Shown here in pieces: positions 34,328 through 42,061 of a stretch of DNA of 62,267 bases. This stretch comes from Pseudoruegeria aquimaris (GTDB taxonomy: Bacteria; Pseudomonadota; Alphaproteobacteria; Rhodobacterales; Rhodobacteraceae): positions 1-62,267 of the forward strand of contig NZ_FWFQ01000022.1 in the NCBI RefSeq assembly GCF_900172235.1, given 5' to 3'. The translations under genes and the position numbers were made by a program. Position 1 is the stretch's first letter; each line of letters opens with the position of its first letter. The notes beneath the pieces are model-generated. The model saw nothing but the letters and a program-made list of their open reading frames with translations, did no database searches and was not told the origin of the DNA.

Positions 34328-35752
34328 CTATCCCGCGCAGCAGGACAGTTTTGCCACGTCGCGTTCAAAGGTCTGCGCCGCCAGCTTCAGCCCTTCGACC
34401 GTGGTCAGGTAGGGGAAGATCGCGGCCCCCAGCTCGTCATAGGTCATGCCTGCCCGGAGCGCCATCGCGGCGGTCTGGATGCTGTCGGCGCCCTCGGGGG
34501 CGAGGATGCTGGCGCCCAGCAGCCGCTTGTTGTCGGCCTCCGCCACCAGCTTGATCAGCCCCCGCGTATCGCGTGCGGCAAGCGCGCGGGGCACATGGGA
34601 CAGCGGCAGCACCGAGGTTCTGACCCGGTGCCCGGCCGCGGCCGCCTGCGCCTCGGTCAGGCCGACGCTGGCTACCTGCGGGTCGCTGAACACCACTGCG
34701 GGCATCGCGGTGTTGTCATAGCGCAGCGAATTGCCGTTCAGCGCGTTCTGCGCCGCCAGCTTGGCCCCGTAGGCGGCCACGTAGACGAACTGGTCGCGGC
34801 CCGTCACGTCGCCCACGGCATAGACGCCGGGTCGGCTGGTCATCAACGCCGCATCCACATGGATGCCGCCATTGCCGTTGGTCGCGACCCCGGCGGCGTG
34901 CAGGTTCAGCAGTTCGGTGTTCGCCACGCGCCCGGTGGCCAGCAGCAGCTTTTCGGCATGGATCACCTCGGGGCCTGCGGGTGAGGTAACATGCAGCGCG
35001 ACGTTTCCGCCCGTGCGCTCGACACGGTCATAGCGCAGCCCCTTGCGGATGGTGATACCCTCGTCGGCGAAATACTCCGTCAGGGCTGCGGCGATCTCGG
35101 GCTCGGCCTCGGGCAGCAGGCCACGCCGGGTCACGATCGTCACCTGCGCGCCCGCGCGGGCAAAGACCTGTGCCAGCTCGACGCCGATATAGCCGCCGCC
35201 CATCACGATCAGCGAGTCCGGAACCTGTTCCATCTCCAGCACCGAGGTGCTGTCATGCCAGGGAACTGCATCAAGCCCGGCGATGTCGGGCACATGCGGG
35301 CGCGAGCCGGTGGCGATGATGATCTTGTCCGCCCGCACCGCCTCGCCGTTCACCACCAGGCTGCCATCTGCCGTGAAACTGGCCGCGTCCTCGATGTAGG
35401 TCACGTTGTTGTAGTTCGGCAGGACGTCGGTGTATTTCGCGGCGCGCAACGCCTCGACCAGCGCCCGTTTCTGGCCGACGAGCGCGGCCCAGTCGGTGAT
35501 CCGGGCCGAGGCCTCGATCCCGGCGAACCGTCGGGCGGCCGAGGCGACATGCAGGGGCTCGACCGCGCGGATCATCGCCTTGGAGGGCACGCAGCCGACA
35601 TTGACGCAGGTGCCGCCGATGGTGCCATGGCCGATCAGGGCGACCCGCGCCCCTTCTTCGGCGGCGGTGATGGCGGCCGAGAACCCGGCGGACCCGGCGC
35701 CGATCACGGCGAGGTCAAAGTTTCCGTTCCCGTTCGAGCAGCAATCAGACAT
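34328..35752 (-). CDS. merA: Mercuric reductase MerA (no N-terminal HMA domain)
   Basis: 474 residues. FAD-binding GAGSAGFSAAI, redox-active GGTCVNVGCVPSK, NADPH-binding VMGGGYIGVELAQ, dimerisation domain and the diagnostic C-terminal vicinal cysteines (KLSCCAG) that receive Hg(II). Reduces Hg(II) to Hg(0) in the cytoplasm. It lacks the HMA domain present in Tn501-type MerA, as in many short alphaproteobacterial forms. The ATG at 35752 (MSDCCS) is preferred; a GTG at 35791 overlapping merP is possible. Confidence 0.95.
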   Translation of the reverse strand: MSDCCSNGNGNFDLAVIGAGSAGFSAAITAAEEGARVALIGHGTIGGTCVNVGCVPSKAMIRAVEPLHVASAARRFAGIEASARITDWAALVGQKRALVEALRAAKYTDVLPNYNNVTYIEDAASFTADGSLVVNGEAVRADKIIIATGSRPHVPDIAGLDAVPWHDSTSVLEMEQVPDSLIVMGGGYIGVELAQVFARAGAQVTIVTRRGLLPEAEPEIAAALTEYFADEGITIRKGLRYDRVERTGGNVALHVTSPAGPEVIHAEKLLLATGRVANTELLNLHAAGVATNGNGGIHVDAALMTSRPGVYAVGDVTGRDQFVYVAAYGAKLAAQNALNGNSLRYDNTAMPAVVFSDPQVASVGLTEAQAAAAGHRVRTSVLPLSHVPRALAARDTRGLIKLVAEADNKRLLGASILAPEGADSIQTAAMALRAGMTYDELGAAIFPYLTTVEGLKLAAQTFERDVAKLSCCAG

Positions 35753-35787
35753 GGCGTTCGGCCCTGTTTCCGTTGGTTTTGGAGCAG

Positions 35788-36075
35788 TCACGACTCATTG
35801 ATCGGGCTTGATTCATAACCGGCGTTGAGCGTGGCGCCGGTGATCGCCTCGACCGTGGTTGCCGCATCGTCGAAGGTCACGGTGGCGGTGCGCGACTCGA
35901 GGCTGGTCTCGACGGCCTGAACGCCCTCGACGCCCGAGATGGCGGATTCGACGATGTAGGGGCAGCTGGCGCAGGTCATGCCGGGCACCGACAGGGTGAC
36001 GGTCTGTTCGGCGGCGGATGCCGAAAGCGGCGCCAGGGCGAGGCTCAGCCCGAGGGCAAGGGGTTTCAGTTTCAT
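35788..36075 (-). CDS. merP: Periplasmic mercury-binding protein MerP
   Basis: 95 residues with a signal peptide (KPLALGLSLALAPLSASA) and one HMA domain with MTCASCPYIVESAI. Captures Hg(II) in the periplasm and passes it to MerT. The ATG at 36075 has AGGA six bases upstream. Sits between merT and merA. Confidence 0.93.
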   Translation of the reverse strand: MKLKPLALGLSLALAPLSASAAEQTVTLSVPGMTCASCPYIVESAISGVEGVQAVETSLESRTATVTFDDAATTVEAITGATLNAGYESSPINES

Positions 36076-36086
36076 GGTCATTCCTT

Positions 36087-36497
36087 TCACAAACCAAGCA
36101 GGATTGGCGCGACGATGGGGGCGATCCAGTTCCACAACAGCGCGATGAGGACCAGAACGGTCGAGGCCCAAAGGGCCGTTTTCACGAGACGGTTGGGCAG
36201 GGGGCGGGCGCAGGCCTCGCCCTCGGCGCAGGCCTTGGGCTTGCGATAGACCATCCAGTAGCCATAGCCGAGAAAGCCGAGCGTCACCGTGATGAAGATC
36301 GGCTTGTAGGGCTCCAGCGCCGTCAGGTTGCCCACCCAGGCGCCAGAGACGCCCAGACTGAACAGGATCAGGGGGATGATGCAGCAGGTAGAGGCCGCGA
36401 TGGCGCCAAGGATGCCCCCGGCCGCCGCAAGCCGGGCGGATTTCCCGTCGTCGGCTGGTCTCGCCTCGCTCGCGGAATGTTCAACGGTGTCCGTCAT
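36087..36497 (-). CDS. merT: Mercuric transport protein MerT
   Basis: 136 residues, three to four membrane helices. Vicinal cysteines in the first helix (AASTCCIIPLIL, ~35-46) and the cytoplasmic-loop pair CAEGEAC (~88-94) match MerT. Carries Hg(II) inward for MerA. First gene of merTPA, divergent from merR. Confidence 0.93.
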   Translation of the reverse strand: MTDTVEHSASEARPADDGKSARLAAAGGILGAIAASTCCIIPLILFSLGVSGAWVGNLTALEPYKPIFITVTLGFLGYGYWMVYRKPKACAEGEACARPLPNRLVKTALWASTVLVLIALLWNWIAPIVAPILLGL

Positions 36498-36529
36498 GAA
36501 TTTCCTCGCCGATGTGATTCATGACTGGC

Positions 36530-36560
36530 AATATGGTGCCTGTAGCAACTACAGATGCAA
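36530..36560 (-). promoter_or_regulatory. MerR-type operator/promoter for merTPA
   Basis: Minus strand TTGCAT (36555-36560), 19-bp spacer with the perfect dyad CTGTAG-CAA-CTACAG (36540-36554), -10 CATATT (36530-36535). The dyad is different from the TTCCAG sites elsewhere, as expected for a separate Hg-specific regulator. Confidence 0.82.
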
Positions 36561-36572
36561 GGGGTTTTCCCG

Positions 36573-36998
36573 ATGTCCCGTGTCACAAGTCCGAGAGCCT
36601 ATCCAATCGGCGCCATGTCGCGCGAAACCGGGGTGAATATCGAAACGATCCGATACTATGAAAAGATCGGCCTGATGCCCCGGCCCGACCGGACGCCCGG
36701 CGGCAACCGCCAGTATACGCACGACCATCTCAAGCGCTTGTCCTTCATCCGCAAGAGCCGCGATCTGGGCTTCAGCATCGCCGAAATCCGGTCGCTTCTT
36801 GGCATGGTCGATCAGCAGGAAGTCAGCTGCGGCGAGGTTCATCGGATGACGCTGCTGCATCTGGCGGCCGTGCGCGACAAGATCGCCGCGCTTCGGAGAC
36901 TGGAGACAGCGCTGGAAAGCATGGCCGCGAAATGCGCCCGTGGGGATGTGCCCGAATGCCCTGTCATCGACACGTTGTTCGAAAAGGCCGGGGCGTAG
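36573..36998 (+). CDS. merR: Mercury-responsive MerR regulator
   Basis: 141 residues. N-terminal HTH and wing (YPIGAMSRETGVNIETIRYYEKIGLMPRP), dimer helix and the Hg(II)-binding triad Cys86, Cys121, Cys129 (VSCGEV, AKCARGDVPEC), which distinguishes it from CueR (two cysteines near the C-terminus only). The ATG at 36573 follows AAGGGG by 8 bases; an ATG at 36555 lies in the operator. Controls the divergent merTPA. Confidence 0.93.
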   Translation: MSRVTSPRAYPIGAMSRETGVNIETIRYYEKIGLMPRPDRTPGGNRQYTHDHLKRLSFIRKSRDLGFSIAEIRSLLGMVDQQEVSCGEVHRMTLLHLAAVRDKIAALRRLETALESMAAKCARGDVPECPVIDTLFEKAGA

Positions 36999-37010
36999 CG
37001 GCCTCGGGCG

Positions 37011-39137
37011 TCACGACCCGCTCGCCAGCGGTGTGCTGCCATCTGGCGCGGCCTGTTGCAGCGCCTCCAGCACGGCCGAGGTCGACAGGATCTCGGGCAG
37101 GGCGATGCCTTCGGGGGCCGACGGGCCATAGACGATGTTGAAGGGGATCCCGAACCGGCCGTTGTCCTCGAGGAACCGGGCGATCGCGTCGTCGGGGCGG
37201 GTCCAGTCGGCCTGCATGGGGATGGCCTTGCCGGATTGCAGCGCGGTCAGCACCTCGCCCCGCTCCAGCACCAGCGCCTTGTTGGCCTTGCAGGTCAGGC
37301 ACCAATCTGCGGTGACATCGACGAACACCACCTCGCCGCGTGACACGAGCCGGGCGATTTCCGGACGGCTGAAGGCGACCCAGGGGATTTCTCCGGCCGG
37401 TTCGGGTAGCCCGGCCCGGCCTTTGCCCGAGATCGCGACAGGGGCCGCCAGAGCGGCAACCAGCGGCAGCGCCATGGCGGACCAGCGCAGGACGGGCGGC
37501 AGCGCCGTGCCTTTCCAGATCACGAGGACCAGGGCCGCGGCGGCAAGGGCCGTGGCGGTTGCGACGGTATCTCCGGCGACACCGGCCATGACCCAGACCA
37601 GCCAGCCGATCGTGGCCAGCAGCGCCGCCGCCAGGACCCATTTGAGCCCCACCATCCAGCGCCCCGGCTTGGGCAGGGCGGCGGTGAGTTTCGGGTGCGC
37701 CGCGACCAGCAGGTAGGGAATGGCCAAGCCGAGCCCCAGCGCGGTGAAGATCGCCAGGATGTCCACCGGTCGCCCGGTCAGGGCAAAGGCGACGGCGGTG
37801 CCGAGGAACGGCGCCGAGCAGGGTGTCGCCAGAACCGCCGAGAAGGCGCCGGTCAGGAAATCCCCGACCAGCGGCGCGCGGCCCTCGTCCACATGGGCCA
37901 GCCGGGTGTTCAGAGACTGCGGCAGCGTGATCTCGAACAGGCCCGCGAGGCTGGCCGCAAAGACCGCCAGCACCACGATCATCACCGCAAGGAACAGCGG
38001 GTTCTGGAACTGGATGCCCCAACCGATCGAATAGCCCAGCGACCGGGCGGCGATGGTGATGCCCGCCAGCAGCCACATGAAGGCCAGGATCCCGGCCGCC
38101 GAGGCCAGAAACCCGGCGCGGATCTGCGCCGGCGACCGGTCATGCGCCTTGACCGCCGAGGACAGCTTGATCGACAGCACCGGCAGCACGCATGGCATGA
38201 CGTTCAGGATCAGCCCTCCGCCGACGGCCAGCAGCAGGATCCAGACCAGCGCACCGGCCGAGGGCCCGGCGGTCGCGATTTGATAGGGCGGCGCGGCAGG
38301 GGGGGCGTCGGTGCGCGGGGCGAACTCGGCGACGCGGTTGGTGTCCGTGACCGTGACCGACAGGGCAGGGGGGGTGTCCGCGAGGGAAAGGATGGGGAAC
38401 TGCACCCACAGCAGCCTTCCATCCTCGCCCAGCCGGATGTCGGGCGCGCCGAAGGCGGTATCGCGGCCCATGTCGGGGAACACGTCGGGCGCGTCAAAGG
38501 GCAGGTCGCTGGTGAAACTCAACGTCAGCGTCTTGGCCTCGGCATCCAGCGACGCGGACTCAGATGCGATCCCGCTGCTGTTGTCCGGGACCGGCACCCG
38601 CGACATGTAGGCATTGATCAGCCGGGCCGAGTCCTGATCCCGGCCCGATCCCTGCGGCAGAGACAGCGACAGGGGAAACTCGACCGGCACGCAGACGTCC
38701 GAGCAGACCAGGACGGCGACATCCGCCTTCAGATCCACCGGAGCGCCGGGGTCTTCAAGCGTGATGGTCAGGGGAAAGACCACCTCGTCCTTGTAGCCGA
38801 AATTCTCGATCCCGAAGGCGCGGAAGCGGATCGGCGCGGGCCAGTGGAACTGCACGTCGCGGATGTTCTGCGACCCCTCCCACGTGACCTTGGGCGGGAT
38901 CCCGACCTCGCCGGGTGATTTCCAATAGGTTTTCCAGCCCTCGGCCAGCTTCAGGTGCAACCCTGCGGTGAGGGTTCCGGCCTCGGGTTCGACCCCGTCC
39001 TGTGCGGTGACGAGGCGGGCGTTCACGGGTACGGAGTCATGGGGTGCGGAGGTGGCGGCCTGACTCTGCCCTGTCAAAAGCAGGCCAAGGGCCGTTACCC
39101 AGACCACAAGAACCAGTTTTGCCAATGCCTTGCCCAT
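37011..39137 (-). CDS. dsbD: Cytochrome c biogenesis/thiol-disulfide transporter DsbD (ScsB-like)
   Basis: 708 residues: signal peptide (AKLVLVVWVTALGLLLTGQSQA), N-terminal periplasmic domain with CSDVCVP (~197-203), a membrane domain with about eight helices including NVMPCVLPVLSIKL and TPCSAPFLGTAVAFAL, and a C-terminal thioredoxin domain with WCLTC (VDVTADWCLTCKAN). Transfers electrons from cytoplasmic thioredoxin to periplasmic thiols such as CcmG. Start MGKALAK at 39137. Preceded by a CueR-type site; convergent with merR. Confidence 0.92.
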   Translation of the reverse strand: MGKALAKLVLVVWVTALGLLLTGQSQAATSAPHDSVPVNARLVTAQDGVEPEAGTLTAGLHLKLAEGWKTYWKSPGEVGIPPKVTWEGSQNIRDVQFHWPAPIRFRAFGIENFGYKDEVVFPLTITLEDPGAPVDLKADVAVLVCSDVCVPVEFPLSLSLPQGSGRDQDSARLINAYMSRVPVPDNSSGIASESASLDAEAKTLTLSFTSDLPFDAPDVFPDMGRDTAFGAPDIRLGEDGRLLWVQFPILSLADTPPALSVTVTDTNRVAEFAPRTDAPPAAPPYQIATAGPSAGALVWILLLAVGGGLILNVMPCVLPVLSIKLSSAVKAHDRSPAQIRAGFLASAAGILAFMWLLAGITIAARSLGYSIGWGIQFQNPLFLAVMIVVLAVFAASLAGLFEITLPQSLNTRLAHVDEGRAPLVGDFLTGAFSAVLATPCSAPFLGTAVAFALTGRPVDILAIFTALGLGLAIPYLLVAAHPKLTAALPKPGRWMVGLKWVLAAALLATIGWLVWVMAGVAGDTVATATALAAAALVLVIWKGTALPPVLRWSAMALPLVAALAAPVAISGKGRAGLPEPAGEIPWVAFSRPEIARLVSRGEVVFVDVTADWCLTCKANKALVLERGEVLTALQSGKAIPMQADWTRPDDAIARFLEDNGRFGIPFNIVYGPSAPEGIALPEILSTSAVLEALQQAAPDGSTPLASGS

Positions 39138-39168
39138 GGCGACTCGCTGCCTTTTGTTGCGTGCGCCG

Positions 39169-39199
39169 TGATTGGCAGATTCCAGCGCTGGAGGGTCAA
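39169..39199 (-). promoter_or_regulatory. CueR-type promoter/operator for dsbD
   Basis: Minus strand TTGACC (39194-39199), 19-bp spacer with dyad CTCCAGCGCTGGAA, -10 CAATCA (39169-39174). 32 bases to the dsbD ATG. Confidence 0.78.
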
Positions 39200-39225
39200 C
39201 GGGCCGGAATGTCACATCGCGGCCA

Positions 39226-39432
39226 TCAGCCAACGAACCCGACCCGGCCATCATCGCAGGTGAAATAGGCGCCGCCCTGCTGGCCTTCCCACTGAACATT
39301 GCACCCCTCGGGCAGGGTGAAGGAGGGGGCCTCGGGTTGCAGCGGGCAGGTTCTGTTACTTTGCGCACAGGCCGACAGCAGCACCGCGGCGGCCGAGACC
39401 GCCGCCACCAGCCGCCCGCGCCTGAGGATCAT
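39226..39432 (-). CDS. Small lipoprotein
   Basis: 68 residues. Signal with lipobox LSAC (RLVAAVSAAAVLLSAC, Cys ~22); mature part has three further cysteines and ends AYFTCDDGRVGFVG, which resembles a MliC-type (membrane-bound lysozyme inhibitor) core strand, though it is shorter than that family. The start is the ATG at 39432, 8 bases after the stop of the DUF2933 gene, so probably the second gene of that CueR-controlled unit. Confidence 0.5.
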   Translation of the reverse strand: MILRRGRLVAAVSAAAVLLSACAQSNRTCPLQPEAPSFTLPEGCNVQWEGQQGGAYFTCDDGRVGFVG

Positions 39433-39440
39433 TGGCAAAG

Positions 39441-39764
39441 TTACTGCCGCACGGCCACAGGCGGAATGGCCTCTTCTGCCTCGGGGCGCTCTTCCACCTT
39501 CTTTTCTTCCGTTGCGTGGCAGGATTTGCCCATGGCCTTGTGCATGAAGACATGCGCCCCGACGCACAGAAGCATCGGGGCGATCAGCCCCAGAGATTCG
39601 GACACGCCGCCTGCACCGCCGCCGGCCAGGAAATACAGGCCGATCGGGGCGAACATGACGACGCAACAGGCCATCATGCCCCATTTCATGAGTTTTCCGC
39701 CGGTGTCCTGCGCGGGTTTCCTTGCCGTGTCTGCTTGCTGATGACTCGTCACGTTTCGCTCCAT
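39441..39764 (-). CDS. DUF2933-like small membrane protein
   Basis: 107 residues. Two hydrophobic segments (~28-48 and ~57-74); the second ends MLLCVGAHVFMHKAMGKSCH, matching the LLVCVGMHFLMHR end of the DUF2933 protein at 60838. Met/Cys/His ligands cluster around the helices (MKWGMMACCVVM, HVFMHK, SCH). Charged tail. Preceded by a CueR-type site. Probably a copper-associated membrane peptide; mechanism unknown. Confidence 0.65.
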   Translation of the reverse strand: MERNVTSHQQADTARKPAQDTGGKLMKWGMMACCVVMFAPIGLYFLAGGGAGGVSESLGLIAPMLLCVGAHVFMHKAMGKSCHATEEKKVEERPEAEEAIPPVAVRQ

Positions 39765-39783
39765 CTCTGACAGTTCGAAGCGC

Positions 39784-39814
39784 GGCATAGCCCCTTCCCG
39801 CGATGGAAGGTCAA
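39784..39814 (-). promoter_or_regulatory. CueR-type promoter/operator for the DUF2933-like gene
   Basis: Minus strand TTGACC (39809-39814), 19-bp spacer with TTCCATCGCGGGAA, -10 TATGCC (39784-39789). 20 bases to the ATG at 39764. The dyad is slightly degenerate at the centre. Confidence 0.78.
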
Positions 39815-40011
39815 ATGCTTTTTCGCCAACGAATTGGTGGGTTGGCGCCGACAGCATCAGAAATAGCCCGAGTTGTCGGCGGCCATACGCGGCAATGACC
39901 CCAACCTGTCGGCAAGGTCTTACCCACTTGTTTTGATACGCTCCAATTCTGTTTGTCGGGCGCTTGAATGCGCCGGGACAGCGCGAGCCGCCCCGACACC
40001 TCTTTCGGCTT

Positions 40012-40428
40012 TCACAGGACGCTGGCCAGAAGAAGGTCCGCCATGCGGGTTGCGGCCAGCTTGTCATCCAGGGTGATCGTGGCCTCTTTGTATTTCCGCC
40101 AGCGATAGGCCAGATTCACATATTCGATGACCTGCTGGTTCTGTTCCCAGACCAGATCCACTTCGCGCGACATTGCCGCGTCGCCTTTGCCGTCGCGGAT
40201 TTCATTCAGGGCGTCGCGGATTTGCTCTCCCATCAGTTCGATCAGATCCCTGTCCACGTTCGGCAGGCTCTCGCGCTCGCGGAGGGAACGGAGGGTTTCC
40301 AGGATGACGGATTTTGCGGTGCCCGTGGGGGCCAGAGTTCCTTCCAGCCAGTCTTCGGCCAGCAGCCGCCCCGATACGATCGCGTCCAGAGTCAGCTGGT
40401 GAATCTCCCTTTCGGTATCGATGTCCAT
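40012..40428 (-). CDS. Helical protein of unknown function
   Basis: 138 residues, soluble, mostly alpha-helical and acidic (MDIDTEREIHQLTLDAIVSG; VILETLRSLRERE; VWEQNQQVIEYVNLAYRWRKYKEA). Good GGAGACC ribosome-binding site. Same direction as the gene at 40513, 84 bases downstream of it, so probably one operon. No family recognised. Confidence 0.55.
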   Translation of the reverse strand: MDIDTEREIHQLTLDAIVSGRLLAEDWLEGTLAPTGTAKSVILETLRSLRERESLPNVDRDLIELMGEQIRDALNEIRDGKGDAAMSREVDLVWEQNQQVIEYVNLAYRWRKYKEATITLDDKLAATRMADLLLASVL

Positions 40429-40512
40429 TCGGGTCTCCTTCTTTCCTGAGCCGACACTGCGCCGGCTCTCAAGACGCCAGCCCCAAAGGAGAGAGGGGCT
40501 GGCGGTGTGCGC

Positions 40513-40890
40513 TCATGCGGTGGGATCGGCTTCGACCAGGGTGATCAGATCGACGTCCTGTTGCCGGTAGATCGCGTCTTTCAGAGCTTCGCTCAGCAGG
40601 CAAAGCTCTTCGACGATCGGAGAACCCGGGCCGATTTCGGCGAAATACGCCGCCTCGAGCGTCTCGGGGTCATGCACGTTCTTCAGTGCAAACAGATCGT
40701 GGAGCGCGGCGATCCTGCGTCTCAGGCTTCGCGTCAGTCCAGGGGCCGAGGCGATTTCGGCGAGAAGCGCCTGGGTCTGGCGCAGCGCGGGCTGGCCGCC
40801 CAGCAGAACGGACGCATTCTGGAGCGCCTCGGCGTGGGAGGACATGAATTCACGCAGGTCTTTCAGCGTGTCATGATATAGGTCGAACAT
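40513..40890 (-). CDS. Helical protein of unknown function
   Basis: 125 residues, soluble and helical (MFDLYHDTLKDLREFMSSHAEAL; RQTQALLAEIASAPGLTRSLRRRIAALHDLF), no cysteine cluster except a single Cys in VEELCLLSE. GGAGAAC precedes the ATG. Paired with the 40012 gene. No family recognised; a stress or metal role would be guesswork. Confidence 0.55.
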   Translation of the reverse strand: MFDLYHDTLKDLREFMSSHAEALQNASVLLGGQPALRQTQALLAEIASAPGLTRSLRRRIAALHDLFALKNVHDPETLEAAYFAEIGPGSPIVEELCLLSEALKDAIYRQQDVDLITLVEADPTA

Positions 40891-41010
40891 GTCGTTCTCC
40901 TCTGCAGCGCCGTGGCGGGTGTGCCGACGGCTTCAAGGGCGACTGAAACTCCTTTCGTTGGCGCTGGTTGCTATTCTGAGAGGCTGCTTCTCTCGGTTCA
41001 TTGCGGGGCG

Positions 41011-41054
41011 GGTCGTTTCTTCGGGGTTCACTCCGAAATCCCGAAGAAACGACC
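41011..41054. repeat. 15-bp perfect inverted repeat (hairpin)
   Basis: GGTCGTTTCTTCGGG (41011-41025) and its exact complement CCCGAAGAAACGACC (41040-41054) around a 14-base loop, between the 3' end of the GntR gene and the start of the 40513 gene. No T-run on either side. Could terminate or stabilise the gntR transcript, or be a protein site. Confidence 0.6.
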
Positions 41055-41119
41055 TGCATCCGCAAGCTCAGGTGAATGTTCGATTGGTCCAAGGCGTGGG
41101 CTTTTCTGCCTGACCTCTT

Positions 41120-41821
41120 TCAGATTCTGGTATGCAGCCGGTATCTGGGGGCGAAGAGCAGCTGCACGGTGGTCAGCATGCGGGACCCGCGCCAGGTGGT
41201 GCGTTCGGTGACGAAGAGTGCCGCGCCGGGGGCGCAGTCCAGCGCCTCGGCTTCGTCCGGTCCGGCCTCGACGGCCGAAAAGGCGATGTCGCCGCCGCCG
41301 AAGGGCACGTTCAGCACCAGCCATTCGTTGGGGCTGATCCGGGAAAAATCCGCCTCGCGCGCCTCGGGCACCGCGTCCGGGTCGATCCAGCGATCCTCCA
41401 GCGCGTAGGGGCGCCCAGCGGCAAGGTGGAGCCCGAGGACGTGCAGCATCTTGTGGTCGGGCGGGCTTTGCAGGCGGGCGCGCACCGCGGGCGGGGGCAG
41501 CTCTTCGGCGCGCGAGATCAGGCTGTAGGAATAGGCCAGGCCGCGGTTTTCGATCTCGACGCGGATCACCGGGATGTCCAGCCGGGCCTTGCGCACCGGG
41601 TGCAGCGCGACACGGGTGCCGGCACGGCGGCGGCGCTCGAGCAGGCCGTCCTCGGCCACCGCCCGCAGGGCGCGGTTGACGGTGGTGCGGGAACAGCCCA
41701 GTTCGCGCGCAAGCTCGGCCTCGTGCGGAACCAACTCGCCGGGCTTCCACTCGCGGTCGCGGATCCGGCGCAGAACCTCGGCCTGCACCGCTTGCCAGGA
41801 TTTCGTGCTGTCTGCGTTCAT
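41120..41821 (-). CDS. GntR-family regulator with UTRA domain (HutC subfamily)
   Basis: 233 residues. N-terminal winged helix (AEVLRRIRDREWKPGELVPHEAELARELGCSRTTVNRALRAV split over ~13-54) and C-terminal UTRA ligand domain (ALEDRWIDPDAVPE, ERTTWRGSRMLTTVQLLFAPRYRL). Divergent from the TRAP transporter, which it probably represses at the GTGCAC dyad. Its effector should be the transporter's substrate or a metabolite of it. Confidence 0.88.
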   Translation of the reverse strand: MNADSTKSWQAVQAEVLRRIRDREWKPGELVPHEAELARELGCSRTTVNRALRAVAEDGLLERRRRAGTRVALHPVRKARLDIPVIRVEIENRGLAYSYSLISRAEELPPPAVRARLQSPPDHKMLHVLGLHLAAGRPYALEDRWIDPDAVPEAREADFSRISPNEWLVLNVPFGGGDIAFSAVEAGPDEAEALDCAPGAALFVTERTTWRGSRMLTTVQLLFAPRYRLHTRI

Positions 41822-41897
41822 CGCGGCGCGGTCCTCATCCTGTCTGTTCTCCCCGGCATCAGGCCTGTGTCAAACCGGGCGCAGCCTCTGTTCTTTC

Positions 41898-41942
41898 TTG
41901 ACTTGCAAATATGTGTGCACTTAATAACGAAAATAGTGCACA
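41898..41942 (+). promoter_or_regulatory. TRAP operon promoter with GntR-type operator
   Basis: -35 TTGACT (41898-41903), 17-bp spacer, -10 TTAATA (41921-41926). The inverted repeat TGTGCAC (41914-41920) / GTGCACA (41936-41942) flanks the -10, a position where binding would block transcription. Confidence 0.65.
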
Positions 41943-42061
41943 AAGCAAGGCGGCAGGTGATTCTCGTCACCGGCTCCCGACCGCGGAGGCAGCAAGGATC
42001 TCGCGGCCCGGAACGCCGGGAAAGTTTTCGCGGATCCGGATCAAGAACGGGAGGAAATGAC

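Noticed and set aside
36573..36998. The MerR-family gene considered as the CueR that controls the seven copper sites
   Set aside because: It has the three-cysteine mercury triad (Cys86, 121, 129) and sits at its own different dyad (CTGTAG/CTACAG).
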